A stretch of 64,000 nucleotides of DNA, taken from positions 248,001-312,000 of the forward strand of contig JBCAQO010000001.1 of NCBI GenBank assembly GCA_039111635.1. The letters are read 5' to 3'. Origin of the DNA: Heterobasidion occidentale (Eukaryota; Basidiomycota; Agaricomycetes; Russulales; Bondarzewiaceae). The first letter of the stretch is position 1; every line of letters starts with the position of its first letter. Shown in pieces: positions 20,783-32,085 of the stretch. Below the pieces are notes generated by a model. The model did not search any database, was not told the origin of the DNA, and saw nothing but the letters and a program-made list of their open reading frames with translations. The position numbers and the translations under genes were made by a program.

Positions 20783-21238
20783 TGCATTTATATTTGACGA
20801 TGACGCCTCATTTGCTTATACAGAGCCAATAGATGCAAATTTGTGATCCTCCCATCTGATCATTCTATAAAATGTGCGTTGGTCCAATTTGCGCTCTATA
20901 CATCCAACAAGACTCTTGCGGTTTTCTCAAAACTCTGAGCGTTTGCGATCATACAATAACTATTCTTGGCAACTCATTCAATGGGCAATGAGTACCTCAT
21001 TTGTGGTTCGTAGTGGCTGAGGCATGTCCACCTACCACCTTCCGCCACAGATAATTACGCTTTGGCTGCCACATCCCGTCCGCTGTTCTGCCACATGCTG
21101 TTTCGGCCACCTTGAATTCGCCACTTTTCATGAAAGCTATAAATGTTCCTATTCCTCTTTCTGGGCCTTGCATCACAACATCTCTTGCCCTTCACCCTTC
21201 CGCCCCGAAATCCTTAGAATATCTCATCGACATCTAGC
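20783..21238 (+). promoter_or_regulatory. X2-Y2 intergenic region
   Basis: As before Y1, it contains CACCTTCCGCCACA (21040), further TGCCAC/GGCCAC blocks, TATAAAT (21139) and a pyrimidine-rich stretch before the ATG. Confidence 0.5.
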
Positions 21239-23026
21239 ATGAATATCTCATCAACATATGGCATTCATATTCCACGCAATTCCTTGGACCGCCGGGAATA
21301 CCCTCTTCGCTCTACTTCTGGGCCCTCCGTCGCCAAAAGTGAGCCTGCCACTACGAAAGATGGTAGTGGTATTCCCAGAGGCAGGACCTCCATCAAGGAC
21401 AGCTCCTCCACTAGGTTCAAATCCTCCGCTAATGGCGAGCCTTCCGCTAAAAACAAGCTCTCTGTCACAAGCACGCTCTCAATCAAGGGCGCGCTCACCA
21501 TCAAGAGAAAGCGCTCTTTCAAGGGCAAGCGCTCAAAAGATACTGAAGAAGAGTCGATGGCGGAGGAAGACACATCACAAAGTGGCTTGGATGACGACGT
21601 TCCCACCCGTTCACCACTTCCAACTAGAAGCTGCAGTCGGAACTCGCGTCTGACTGGTCTGGCATACGATTTGGACGACACCCCCGCCCCCGCCCCAGCT
21701 CGAACGCCCCACCAAGAAGCGTGGCACGATACCAAGGCACCCGACGGATTCTTAATTTCGTCGGCCGTCAATCGCATCGAAGATTCCGACTACGTTAAGC
21801 CTCAAAGATTTACCCTATCACCCGAGGAGAGGTTGCATGAAATCATCCAAGGATCTTCCATGCACGATGGTAGAAAATTGACTTCCGGGACGGATCCATT
21901 CACCAAGAGAGTCGTCGATGCATTGGATCCACACCCACATCAATGCCTTGTGACTAGGCAATTGGACACAGAAGCCGAGGTAGAGTATTGCCACTTCCTT
22001 CCTCAATGCGATAGGAGAGACCACACCTTCGTGAGCCTTTTCCTTTCCACCTATCATCATGAGACATCTTTACTGATGATTTGACCATTGAAGCTCACTA
22101 ACCTTGAGTACGCCCTAGGAATAGGCTACAAAAAGCTCAACATCGACGATGCTAGAAATGTGGCAAGGTGTAAGATTATCATCCATCTCTCGTCTTTCAT
22201 TGCTCGTTCTCAAATATATTGCTCAGTGTACATTTCAATTCATCGATACGTTGACAAAATGCGCGCTATGTTCCTGCCAACGTTCGAGATGGTCAGTCGG
22301 ATTTTGCAAAAACATAAACTTGGCCACGACATCCGCAACGTAGGTAGAAGGATGACTCCTTTGTTAGCCGCTCCTCTGAAACTTGCCAAACAGATATACG
22401 AAACAGGGGAAGTTTTTGAGTATCGATTCTTGCCGCTTCCTGGACACACAACCTCGGACATCGTCCATTACCAGCGAACTGACAAGGGCGAGCAGTCTCA
22501 GACTACGGCACCCATGACTACCAAGGTATTATATCCGCATCCATTCTACGACTTACCTGCGGTCTACTCTCACGTAGAACCGCATTATGTCATTATAAAT
22601 GCTGCAAGGACGTGGAAGCGCCTCGATATGCAACAGCACAGAGAGCTAGAGACATCTATTAGCATTGCCTATGGTGTGGAGCAAAATCAGGCTGCGCAGC
22701 TTCTTAAAGATATATCTACCATATACGATGGATGGATATCCGTGTCAGTACCAAAGGAATTTATCATCCCCCATATCGAGGAGGTCAAGGAGGTCAAGGA
22801 GGATCTGGGCCAGGGTGGGACGAACAGTACAGATGAGATGGGTGCTAGAATTGGCACGAGAACCCACCGTGGGCCTTGGAAAGCTGTCAAAGGCTTCCTC
22901 GGTCTCAACGCAAAGCGCGAGCGCTCGAGTCCGACACCCTCTGAGGTCGACGCAGACACAAACTTCAAATCCCTGAAATCTGTCGCCGGATCTGTCGCCG
23001 GGAGCCGAGCGACTCGGAAAAAGTAG
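21239..23026 (+). CDS. Y2: HNH-like paralogue, intact-looking copy
   Basis: It starts with ATG at 21239. The N-terminal ~110 residues are basic and Ser-rich (LTIKRKRSFKGKRSKDTEEE) but lack the TKGKA repeat of Y1. The core is CLVTRQLDTEAEVEYCHFL (~21950). After an intron (22033-22091 region) come LEYALGIGYKKLNIDDARN (~22100), VDKMRAMFLPTFEMVSR (~22250) and IYETGEVFEYRFLPLPG (~22396), then LPAVYSHVEPHYVIINAA (~22555). The tail KSLKSVAGSVAGSRATRK ends in TAG at 23026. Introns are short and GT-AG. CHFL and NIDDARN keep a His and Asn in HNH-like spacing. No catalytic claim is made. It is the second gene of the X2-Y2 pair and lies tail-to-tail with THOC1. Confidence 0.68.
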
Positions 23027-23714
23027 CTTACTTGCATGTGCGTACTTACTATAGACTTACTTATGTTATCATAGCAAGATATTCAACACTGCCTCGATGT
23101 GATGACCGACTCAATAGTGGCGAGAGCTTGTGTCGGACGAAGCAGGACTTGTCGCGGAGTAGTTTTACTGGTCTCATAATTCGCACACCAAGGCTGAATG
23201 TTCCAGCCAGATTCAGGACGATATGCCCAAGCCTCGAGAATAAGGATTTGAGATCCGGACAGCGTGCAACTGGGCTCTGAGGTGAATATTCCAGCTTTAG
23301 AAATCTGGCTGTCATGATGAGGTCGTCAACGAGTATCCAAGCTTCGCATTTATTCACTCTTCGAAACAGATCAATGAGAATAGCAGGCTATCCTGGTCAG
23401 GAACAGGGAAAATGCATTTGAAAAGGAGAGAGAAAGATCGGACAAACGAGAGAGTGAGTGATCAAGCTAAGGTGGCTGTATCCACTACGAAACAGGCCGA
23501 GTCACTTTCATTTCAAGCCACTCGTCTCGAAATTGGAAGAGGACCTGCCACCAAATAAGCATTCCCTTTAGTGAGAGAGATTTATAGCATCGGGAGAAGT
23601 GCAGGCTGTGCCACAAGTATGAGATTTGATTTAGGACGAAAGGAACGGAAACAGAAGCCGACCCGATCAAAGTGAAAGTCAAGGACAAGACGGTTGGAAA
23701 ATGAGCATGTAGCA
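23027..23714. other. Y2-THOC1 convergent intergenic region
   Basis: No supported gene. Two open minus-strand stretches (23061-23357 and 23485-23718) read like protein in places. The second has an ATG but begins inside the THOC1 stop codon region and has no support, so they are left as untranslated or decayed sequence. Confidence 0.4.
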
Positions 23715-26359
23715 TCATGACGTCTCCATTTTCACATACCCCTCCGCGTTTCCCGTGGAAGCATCTCCGTCCGCGTCATTCACACTCGCAGCTCTCTCCT
23801 CCCCTGCCCCAGTCGTGCTGGGCGCCAAAGTGCCTGAGCCATCTCCATTTGGACCCCGCGCAATCCGCTCCTTCTCTGCCTTTTCCTCTTTCTCAATCTC
23901 CTGTGCAAGGAGGATGATGTCACCCGTTCCTATCTTCCCAAAATGCGCAAGGTATCGGTCGCGAGCAGTGCGCAGTGCAAGCCATGACCAACGGTGTTTG
24001 TTCTGTTCGGTGTTCATCGTTAAGTCTGACATGGGCGATGCTGATAGATGGGAAACTTACCTCTTCGAGTTTGACGATCTGGTCGTCCGGGGGCAACGCA
24101 GGTTGGACTGGTGCAGGGGCGGGCGTCGCTGCAGGCATTGGAACGCTAGGGGCAGACGGCGCAGTGACTACTGGAGCAGGCGTCGGCGCGGGTGTTACGG
24201 GCGGTGGTAATGGTGCTTGCACAGGCGTTGGGGACGACATGGGGGCCGTATCGGGCCCCTTCGTCGGTTTCGGCGATGTTACAGGTTTGGCCGGAAGGGA
24301 AGGATGCAGAAGAGGATTCTGATCACTAGTTGAGGTAGCGATCCGAGCAGCATCCACAGCCGCTGGTGTTATAGGGACGATAGCTTCCTTGGTCTCAGAG
24401 ACAGGATTCGCTGCCGCCGCGGTGGCTTTGGCGCGCGCTTGGGCAATACGCTCTGCTTGTCTTGCAAGCGCTTTCTTGCGCATTTCTATGCGGTTATCTT
24501 CCAACTTGACTTTCTTCACAAAGTCCTTCACATCTCCTGGTCTGTGAACGTTGATATGCTTAATTATAGAGATACGTGATGGAATGATGGAGAAGATTAA
24601 GACGCACTGGAATGGTCGTTGAAGGTCTGACAGGTCCCTGTATCCCATCTCCCAAATCTCGGTCAAAGGCGCAGACCCAAGGACGTGCTCCCATTCCGGA
24701 GGTTCGACTCTCATTTTTTTCCTGGCTTCTCTAGTGGCCTCCTCCAACCCAACCTTCTTCCCATCGACCTCTTGAGAGTAAGGTTCGCGATCAAATGGAG
24801 TACACATCTCGTTCTTCCAGCGAACCCAATTCTTCTCCCGCTCTAAGATTATGTGCACACTATCCGCAAATGCCCTACCACCTGGTGTGGTCTGCTTGAG
24901 CTCATCAAGAGTTTTCGTGATGGTCTCTTGGACCCATTGTGCATCGGGTGGTTCGAGTGTGAACTCGATTTGTAGAGAGCGGTTCCGAGGTGTCTGCCAG
25001 GATAGTTTGGCCGACTTTGTAAATGTGAGGAGATGAGTGAGAAGAATCAACAACTGAAAGAGGAATTGGCGGCGGAAATGAGTGTCGGCGACCTAATTTG
25101 ACGACAGGCTTAGCATCATAGGGCATGAATTCAAAATCAATCGAACCTCAAGGTCAAGCAGTTCAGGGCTGGTCAAGAATTTCGCAAAGAAGTACTCGTT
25201 ACTAGTGGGTTCTTCACCCGCATCAGCTTCGCGTTTTCGCTTGAGGGGAGCAGCACCGGCTGAACCATGTGAACGGTTGCCCATGAGCGTCCTTTCTTTG
25301 GCACTCGCCTCTTTGATGATGGGCATGACTTTGATGACTGCGTCTTTGAATTCTGCGAAAGTCTCGGGGGCAGAAAAAAGAGGGGGCCGCGAGAAGGGGA
25401 GCTGGAGAGACCAGAATGTGTTGTAGAATTCTTGTGGCAGAGATAGTCAGCCTGGAGACATCAAACGAGCCTTTCACTGAGCAGTTACCTTCTTTCTTCT
25501 CACTCTTCTTATCCGCAAGCTTCGAAGGAGATGGAGGAGCTCTCTGGGAGTCAGGCTTGAGCTCATCGACTTGCATTGCGTCCGGCTCTGCCTTCTCGTC
25601 GACGTCTGGAGGAGCTTCGGTCTGCTCTTTCTTCTCATCCTTCGCTCTCAGCTGAACCCCTTCCCATATTGGCCCATACTCTCCACGCAAGTTGACACCA
25701 CTCCTCTCTCCAAGTGGAAACACACCGCTCAAGAACGTCAAGATTCGACCACAAAAGATGGTATTCGACCCCATCTTCGATAGTCGACGGAGAAGATCAT
25801 TGAGAGTGCGAAGAAGGACCAGAGCCTTGCCCTTTTGAGGCACCATGCCCTGGGTGAGCCGGGCAGCTCGAGATTCGATCCACGAGAAGACGTGTGAACA
25901 TGACGGGATGGTCTGGGTTTCCAACAAGTCTTGAAGAGTTGTAAGAGGGAACGATGGTTCACAGGCATCTGCGGGAATGGGGCATGGTCAGGTTATCATA
26001 TCACTGCGTACAAAAGTTGGCTAACCGTGCTCTGTGAACGTGAGGACCAGATCCAACCTGACCACCAACTCGCGATAGTAGTTCGTTTCCGGATCGTTCA
26101 ACGCCGCTCCTTCATTGGCCTATAGCTATGCTATCAGTTTGTACTAATAAAATGCAAGGAACACGCGACGCACAGCCAAAGCGAATATCTCATTCTTCAA
26201 CGCGTACTCCCACTGGCTCTTTCGAATGTCAGGAGTACTCCTGGACGGTGTTTCTTCTAGTGTTTTACGAACAAGATGTTCTAGCGTACTAGTATCGACC
26301 AGTGGCGGAGGTAGTTGTTTCAGAAGAGACGAAAGAGCCTGTTCGGTTGAGGTTATCAT
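23715..26359 (-). CDS. THOC1: THO complex subunit 1 (THOC1/Hpr1)
   Basis: Multi-exon gene starting with ATG at 26359 ([19 protein letters not shown]) and ending in TGA at 23715. The diagnostic THOC1 blocks are present: [20 protein letters not shown] followed by [20 protein letters not shown] (~25800-25690), [16 protein letters not shown] (~25430), [19 protein letters not shown] (~25190), and [14 protein letters not shown] (~24830). They align in order with human THOC1. Introns are ~50-60 nt (for example one ending just before [20 protein letters not shown], and one before [19 protein letters not shown]). A Pro/Ala-rich linker (~24390-24080) and an acidic Gly-rich tail replace the death domain of animal THOC1. 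The protein belongs to THO/TREX, which couples transcription to mRNA packaging and export in the nucleus. Its 5' part is duplicated at 18290 and 57602. Confidence 0.9.
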
Positions 26360-26789
26360 AGCGGAGGGAGTCTACTAGAGAGGTGTCCTTCATAAGCAAA
26401 AGTGACAAAACGTGGGATGACCTTGGACGGATTGGGGTATTATATAATCTTGAGAGCGTGCAGGCAAGGTCATAAGGCAGGGCTCATGCACGATCCCGGA
26501 GCATCACGTGACTCAAGCGTGACAGTCCCGATTAGTCCAAAGTTCATTTAGCTCCTGCGTGCCCTGCGCGTTTTCTTTTGTCGCGCTCACGCTGTGCTCA
26601 AGCCATCTTTCTCTACATTGATTTCTCTCTCGTCTATCCCCCATATCATGCGAACATGCTTACAAGCAAGAAACAGGAAAGAACACCACCAATCACAAAG
26701 GAGAACCTTGATTATACCGGCGGCTAGTTCCTCGGAGGTGCGTCATCTCAGCTGTTGTTCAGCATCATTAGACTGATTATTCTCACAGA
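26360..26789. promoter_or_regulatory. Region between THOC1 (minus) and the transposase (plus)
   Basis: It contains the divergent 5' flank of THOC1. TATTATATAATC (26440) is a candidate TATA region, and CATCACGTGACTC (26502) includes the E-box CACGTG. Nothing else is recognised. Confidence 0.35.
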
Positions 26790-28632
26790 ATGAGCCTCCT
26801 GTGTGTAGTTGCAGACGTCTTTGAAGCACTGCACCATCAGAAATGCAGCACAATATTGCAATATTTTGTGTTAATTGTTCTGTTTCACCAGACAACTCTC
26901 CGAAGATGTTCATGGTGTGGGATTCGGCCCTTCATTCACTATCCAATCATAGCAGAACACCTCCGGTACCTGTAACAAGTGCCTCATCTGTGTCTAACAA
27001 TGGTATGGTAGAGGAAGAGCCGTGTAAGTGACTTCATCATAATCCACCTTCATACCTTTCCGAGTCTCATGCTTTAATGCCCACGGCATTATTAGTGTCA
27101 GAAATGCCTCCCAATGAGCCTATTGACTGTCCACCATTGTCCTTCAATCATGATCCTGCTTTCAGCGACTTAAATATAAGTGACTACACTTTGCACAAGT
27201 CTGCTTCAGCCACAGACAGCCAGCTCTGTGATCCCCAAGACGACGAGTATAACCCTTCCCTTACAAAAGTGGCAGACACTGTTGCTACGTCCTACCCTCT
27301 CAAATTTCTCGCCATTGGCATGGACTCTAATCCTTATGAGCAAGAGGCCCGTGAGTATGCGCACACTTGCAACCTGGCTGCTCGTGACATTGTTCATCTG
27401 CAGGCTGTTTGTAGCTGCCCTTGTGGTCACACAAGGCTGCCACCTAGCAAGCTTGTGGCATGCGCGGCTCTCACCGACCTTGAGCTGCTCTTGAAGCCGC
27501 CTCGCCATTCTGGTCGAGGATACCAACACACCGTCTTAGATACTTGGGCTTGGGAACAACTTGATGAAGTTCGCGTCCTTCTAAACCACTATACTCTCAC
27601 AGCTTCACCGACCCGAGGTCAATGGACTGAGGCTGCATAGCTGACAGTGCAAGGTTGTGGAAAAGGTGGTCGAAGCCACATAGATCTTTTGTGCTCACGT
27701 GCTCGAGCCTCCATTCACGATTGCACAACCATCCCTTTCAATCCCTTTGGGAAGTGTAATCATTCTCAACTTGAAGACTGCAAAGAATTGCGGGACCAGA
27801 TTGAAACACACCTCGCATCTATTGGTTGTTACATACACGCTGTTCATCTCTATGAATATCTGAAGCGTCCTGATGTTCAACAGCGGTATTCTATGACGGG
27901 GGGCATATCCCTTGCAACCGCAAAGCACTGGCTCTTTGATGACCTTGACTTTTGTTGGTCCCCTACTGGCTATCGCTCCATGTACGAAGATGGACATGAA
28001 CAACCTGATGTTGTGGCATATCGAAGGATCTTTGTCCATGATTTCTTCCAAACTATTGAACCTTACATGCGCATATACGATAACGATGGGAATCTTGTTC
28101 AGTGAGATTTAGGTGGTGCGCCCTACACCTCGGTCTGGCTGTATGACCAGTTGACATTCTATGGATATGATCGTCAAAGAGGGCAGTGGGTTCGAAAGAA
28201 CACCAATATAGGCCACACACTTGATCCCAAGGGCAATGGCCCATCTCTTATGGTTGCAAACTTTGTTTCTGCGGACTATGGATGGCTTCAGTCTCCAGAT
28301 GATGCGGAGACGGCCTGTGTGTTTTTTAAAGCAGGCGCAAACCGCATGGGCTATTACAATAATGACCACGTCCTGTCACAAACACATCGAGCCATCGATA
28401 TCCTTTGCAAATATTATCCACAGGACCGCCACATATTTTCTTCAACAATGCCACCACGCATCACAAGCATACTGATGATGCTCTTTCTGCATGCCACATG
28501 CCAAAATATCCTTCCTTCAACTTCTTTATCAATAAAATTGTCCATGATCCAATTACAAACAAGCGTATAGGCATGACAAAAGGACGCATGTCCAATGGAA
28601 TCTTACCTACAGGTGGCGTACAAGAGCTTTCG
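26790..28632 (+). pseudogene. Basidiomycete DDE-superfamily transposase, broken
   Basis: Reads as the multi-copy Agaricomycete transposase that resembles IS630/Tc1-type DDE enzymes. A weak Cys/His N-terminal part (SLSNHSRTPP, ~26930) comes first. Then an LLNHYTLTASPTRGQW block (~27580) and the pre-catalytic SMYEDGHEQPDVVAYR (~27980). GPSLMVANFVSADYG (~28235) follows, where related proteins usually have Asp, here Asn. The next block is FKAGANRMGYYN (~28328), then, after a frameshift near 28440, FNNATTHHKHTDDALSA (second carboxylate region, also Asn here). The last recognisable block is NGILPTGGVQEL, ending at ~28630 where family-B sequence begins. There are stops at ~27638 and ~28103 and a frame change at ~28440. 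The family is recognised from memory of its motifs; no name is asserted. Confidence 0.7.
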
Positions 28633-28984
28633 TTGTTTACAACGCCTAGGAGTTTTCCATCTCCGTTGACTTCGATTGATACGGATATCAGCAATATTGC
28701 CACAATATTGCGTCTTCTCCCGATGTTTTCCTTCATCGGTACGTTTTGATGCGAGGCAATCCCTTGAGTCAAAAGGCGATCCCTCGAAACAGGACTCCCT
28801 GCTTGTGGTCAAAGAAAGTGCTGATGCGAATGATTTATGGATGAGTTAGAACTTGTCTGTGGATGGGTGTGTGTTGTTCTTCTTCATAATGCCGAAGGCC
28901 ATGCTTCAGTGTTTCCAGGATAGATCTTCATCTCCGTGATCTCCGGTATCGAGGGGGACTCCAGGTGTGTGGGTTGATCGCTTT

Positions 28985-30962
28985 ACTAAGGCTTAGGCCC
29001 ACCAACCTATCAAGAATAGACAGTTCTTGACTTGTTTGAGTCCGGCAAGACCCCTTTGAAGATCACTAACTCTGTCAGCCCCATACGGTGGCCCGTCCTG
29101 GTTAGAGATTGGTGTTTGTCCAGAGTTTGTTTGTCACATGGGAGCGAGCATGCAGCCACGCTCCACATATTGAACACGAGGTAAGGATTTTGAAGAATAG
29201 ACTTTGAACCCCATGGTTCCTTGAGTAAACCATGGTATCCACCTTGACGGTAATTATTGGGGTCAGCGTAAGGTATGTCCTGGTAGTTTATCGTCGTGCC
29301 GGACATCCGTAGTTTTGTGTCTTTGCGGGCGTCCTCTAGTTTATCCTTAAGTCTTCGCGGACTGAGGCTAGTTTATACATAAGTTGTTGCAGACTGCCCT
29401 GCTAGTTTACGCTAAGGTCGTTGCGGACCTATCCATTTTCCAACGTAGGAGTACCTGTAAACAAGATGGAAGACCTTTTCTGCGCGCCGGAACATTCATC
29501 GGTGATGCGCATAGGGCCCTAGACAAGTACAACCGTCTTGACAGGGTTTCCATCGAGGCAAGATGGTGACGGTTTATACTATATCAAACCGGATAACTTA
29601 TAGAGTTGCCAGAATAGACGTTGGAGCCTATTTTGACACAACTCACATGGCCCTGTACATGAAGGGCGGCTCAGTTTATTGTCATGAAGGACGGCAACTA
29701 GTTTATAGTCATTGCGGACGTCCGCTATCGCCTGGCTTGAACCTCCCGAGCCTCAATAGATTTAATCCTCCGGGGTGAGGGTAGTTTAAGGTCATTTCGG
29801 ACTAGTTGGTGGCTAAGGTCGTAGCCATCAACCACATCTCTTATAGCTTGAAGGAGTAAATAGTTTATCGTCATTGCGGACTAGATCAACATCATGGAGT
29901 CAACAACAATGTCAATCAACATCTCCTATACTGAAAGGAGCGGTAGTTTAACGTCTTCGGACGTTGGCCCTGTAAAGGAAAGGGCAATCCTAGTTTACCG
30001 TCATGGAGGACGTCCTAACCTGAGGCACGATCCTAGTTGCCTCTTGACTGGCCCTTGAAGCGGAATCCTTGCTTCGGACTTCAAGGGTAGAGTGGGCGCA
30101 CCATAGAGTAGTCATGGTCCTGTCGGATGGCTGACAACCCGCTCCATGTCCCCAAACCCCTCGCACGGAATTGAACCGTGTCAACCCCATATTCTTTTAC
30201 TGTAAGGCGTATGGAATATGGAAGCGCCTTGACCTAGTCGGCAGGGTTCTGCAATGGTGGAGGCCCTCCCTTCCACCATCTGCCAGAATGCAACCACGCT
30301 CCGATGGTCCTTGGTAGCTTTAACGTCGTTCCGGACGGTAACTAGTTTATAGTCATTGCGGACCAAGCCATTCGTAGTTTTATATCGTTGCGGATGTGAT
30401 TTGTCCTATTTGGTTACTTAGTGAAGTGCGGTCACTAAGCACGGCATCGCAGATAGGGCCCCTAATGCGGAAACGGCCCTGTAAAACTGGAGATCCAAAG
30501 TGGGACGTCCAAGACACCTGTCAGACCTTGACAGCGAGGTAGGGTCCACCGTTCCCCAACGGTGAACATGCAACACAATTTCCCACCAATATTCTTGCAT
30601 CATCATAGCCCTTCGGTCGCGCCACACGATCAAAGAGCCGGCATATCAGTACCAGTTATTTGTTGAATCCAAGGACCTCCTAATGCGGAAAGGGTCCTGT
30701 AAAACTGGGGATCCAAGCGGGACGCCCAATTTGCTTGTCAGAATACCTCTTGACAACGAGAGTGTGAGATGCTTGTCCTTCCAGACCGGAGGGTTGAAAC
30801 GCGCATGGCCAGGTACTTCCCCTGCCTTCTTATCTTTTCACAGTTTAACGTCATGCAGGACGTATAACTTCGGTGTCCTGTGCGTGAAACCGGTACCTGT
30901 GGTGCGGAGGGTCCTTTCCTCTCCGTCACCTTCTGAGACAAGGGGTTTCTCAACTCCCTTGT
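28985..30962 (-). repeat. 3' UTR hairpin-motif array of copy B-
   Basis: On the minus strand the motif GTCCGCAAYGAC followed by TAAACTA recurs through the region (seen on the plus strand as TAGTTTA...GTCATTGCGGAC). It mirrors the array in copy B+. The stem at 29805-29833 covaries with its B+ counterpart. Confidence 0.75.
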
Positions 30963-31421
30963 CTAATATCCTCCGCCGATGTCCCCAAAATCTCCGTATC
31001 CCTCGTCGGGTCGGTAATATGGGTCGGCGTCGTCGTAATTCCCATTATCGACCTCATTCCATGCGTCTAATTCAGCTCGAGTCCAGGCAGCAGTTCGCTG
31101 AGCTGGTCGCTGGCGGACTTGAGTTCGTCTGCCAAAGTGAGGATGCGTTCCCTCAGTTCGATTATCTCGAGGACGGTTTGGAGCCGGCGAATCTCTTGGT
31201 CGAGTTCTTCCAGGAGTTTCTTGCCCGGGTCGGGGTGCCACCCTTGTCCTTGGATTTCCTCTTCTCTCGTTCCTCCTGTACCTTGGAGGATACTCCTCAT
31301 TGCTGCCTCCGGTGTCCTGCCCGGTGGATTGTCCTGTTGATACGGGAGGAAGGGTCTCTCGATCCCGTCGTGCCTGTTGCTGTACTGTAGTCCAGACATA
31401 TTCTGTCTGGACAGCTGTGTC
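30963..31421 (-). CDS. ORF-b of copy B-, C-terminal part (split by the B+ insertion)
   Basis: The frame AVQTEYVWTTVQQQARRD...DAWNEVDNGNYDDADPYYRP...DIGGGY ends in a stop at 30963. It is the continuation of the frame that runs to 42192 on the far side of the B+ insertion. The tail is rich in Asp, Tyr and Gly and is well conserved with copy B+ (38630-39100). Unknown function. Disrupted by the insertion. Confidence 0.6.
   Translation of the reverse strand, partial: DTAVQTEYVWTTVQQQARRDRETLPPVSTGQSTGQDTGGSNEEYPPRYRRNERRGNPRTRVAPRPGQETPGRTRPRDSPAPNRPRDNRTEGTHPHFGRRTQVRQRPAQRTAAWTRAELDAWNEVDNGNYDDADPYYRPDEGYGDFGDIGGGY
31067..31399 (-). CDS. ORF-c of copy B-, distal part, nested in ORF-b in another frame
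   Basis: The frame EAAMRSILQGTGG...LEELDQEIRRLQTVLEIIEL...LSELLPGLELN is a clear heptad-type coiled coil ending at 31067. It overlaps ORF-b entirely. The same overprinted pair is open in copy B+. Confidence 0.55.
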   Translation of the reverse strand: MSGLQYSNRHDGIERPFLPYQQDNPPGRTPEAAMRSILQGTGGTREEEIQGQGWHPDPGKKLLEELDQEIRRLQTVLEIIELRERILTLADELKSASDQLSELLPGLELN

Positions 31422-32073
31422 TGTTATGACTTGACCCATCGGGGCCCTTCGCGGCCGGTCTATCCGATGGATCAAGCATCACATGCTAGGCGGCTCCACT
31501 ACGGGGCGTACACCAAGGTATTCGGCATGTCCTTAGGAGCCGACAAGACCGATGGTTCTTCAAGACATCGGTAGAGGCTATATGAGAGGGACATGAGGCT
31601 CACGAAGTTCACACAGTAATAAGGGAGGCATTCACATGCCATGGGCTTAGGGCTTATGGGTAAGCACCTCGTCGCACCATGATGGATCAGTGCGACTGGA
31701 GAAGTACAAGAGTAGGCGCCGATGAGAAAGACGGCGGCCACAGCTCTCCTAGGATGGAAACCTGGAGAAGCACACGGACTCTTACCCTATACCCTATACA
31801 GTATATGAGGCCCATAGAATAGGCTGAGGATCTTCAGTCTATTCTCTTCGTTTACCACTGTCTTCCCACAGTGGAACTTTCGTTCATTCGTATCTTCGAA
31901 TACGAAGCTCTTCGTTCCCCCTGTATCTACGCATACAGGACTCTTAGAGCCAATCACTATTCCCTCCTGTATCATTGCCTGATACAGTCGAGACTCCGTC
32001 CACCACTCAGTCCATTGTGCGACCTAGGGAAGAACCTGTTACTCTTGGGTTACTGAACGAGCGGTTCGTAACA
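31422..32073 (+). repeat. Family B 5' LTR of copy B+ (652 bp)
   Basis: It runs from TGTTATGACTTG to TTCGTAACA. It differs from the 3' LTR at 41536-42191 by about one substitution (GGGG/GGAG near 31496) and one 4-bp tandem unit (CTAC near 31785), so the insertion is recent. It is flanked by the target duplication GTGTC (31417-31421). Confidence 0.95.
31802..31845 (+). promoter_or_regulatory. TATA box and predicted transcription start of family B LTR
   Basis: TATATGAGG starts at 31802. The decamer complementary to the primer site, AGTCTATTCT, starts 34 nt later at 31836. It forms the 3' arm of a near-perfect inverted repeat, AGAATAG...CTATTCT with CTGA/TCAG inside. Confidence 0.65.
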
Positions 32074-32075
32074 CT

Positions 32076-32085
32076 AGAATAGACT
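32076..32085 (+). other. Primer-binding site of copy B+ (self-priming type)
   Basis: LTR, then CT, then AGAATAGACT. This is the exact complement of AGTCTATTCT at the predicted RNA start. The geometry (two-base CT spacer, ten-base match) is identical to family A. Confidence 0.75.

Larger units (their letters stand above)
28632..31421 (-). mobile_element. Family B chromovirus copy B-, distal part (3' ORFs and 3' UTR), lacking 3' LTR
   Basis: The minus strand continues the element interrupted at 42192. It has the end of the overlapping 3' ORFs (31421-30963) and then about 2.3 kb of untranslated tail homologous to 39101-41370 of copy B+. Homology stops at ~28632 against the transposase, so the last ~150 bp, the polypurine tract and the 3' LTR are missing. 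Confidence 0.85.

Noticed and set aside
23485..23718. A 77-codon minus-strand ORF with ATG and a hydrophobic start, next to the THOC1 stop
   Set aside because: It begins within the THOC1 3' end, has no supporting exons, and similar sequence at 17.9-18.2 kb has no open frame.
24000..24322. Gly/Ala/Val-rich plus-strand frame
   Set aside because: It is the complement of the Pro/Ala-rich linker of THOC1.
30100..30250. A complete tRNA gene around the T-arm-like hairpin in the family B tails
   Set aside because: Only the T arm fits; no D arm, anticodon arm of proper size or acceptor stem partner could be found.
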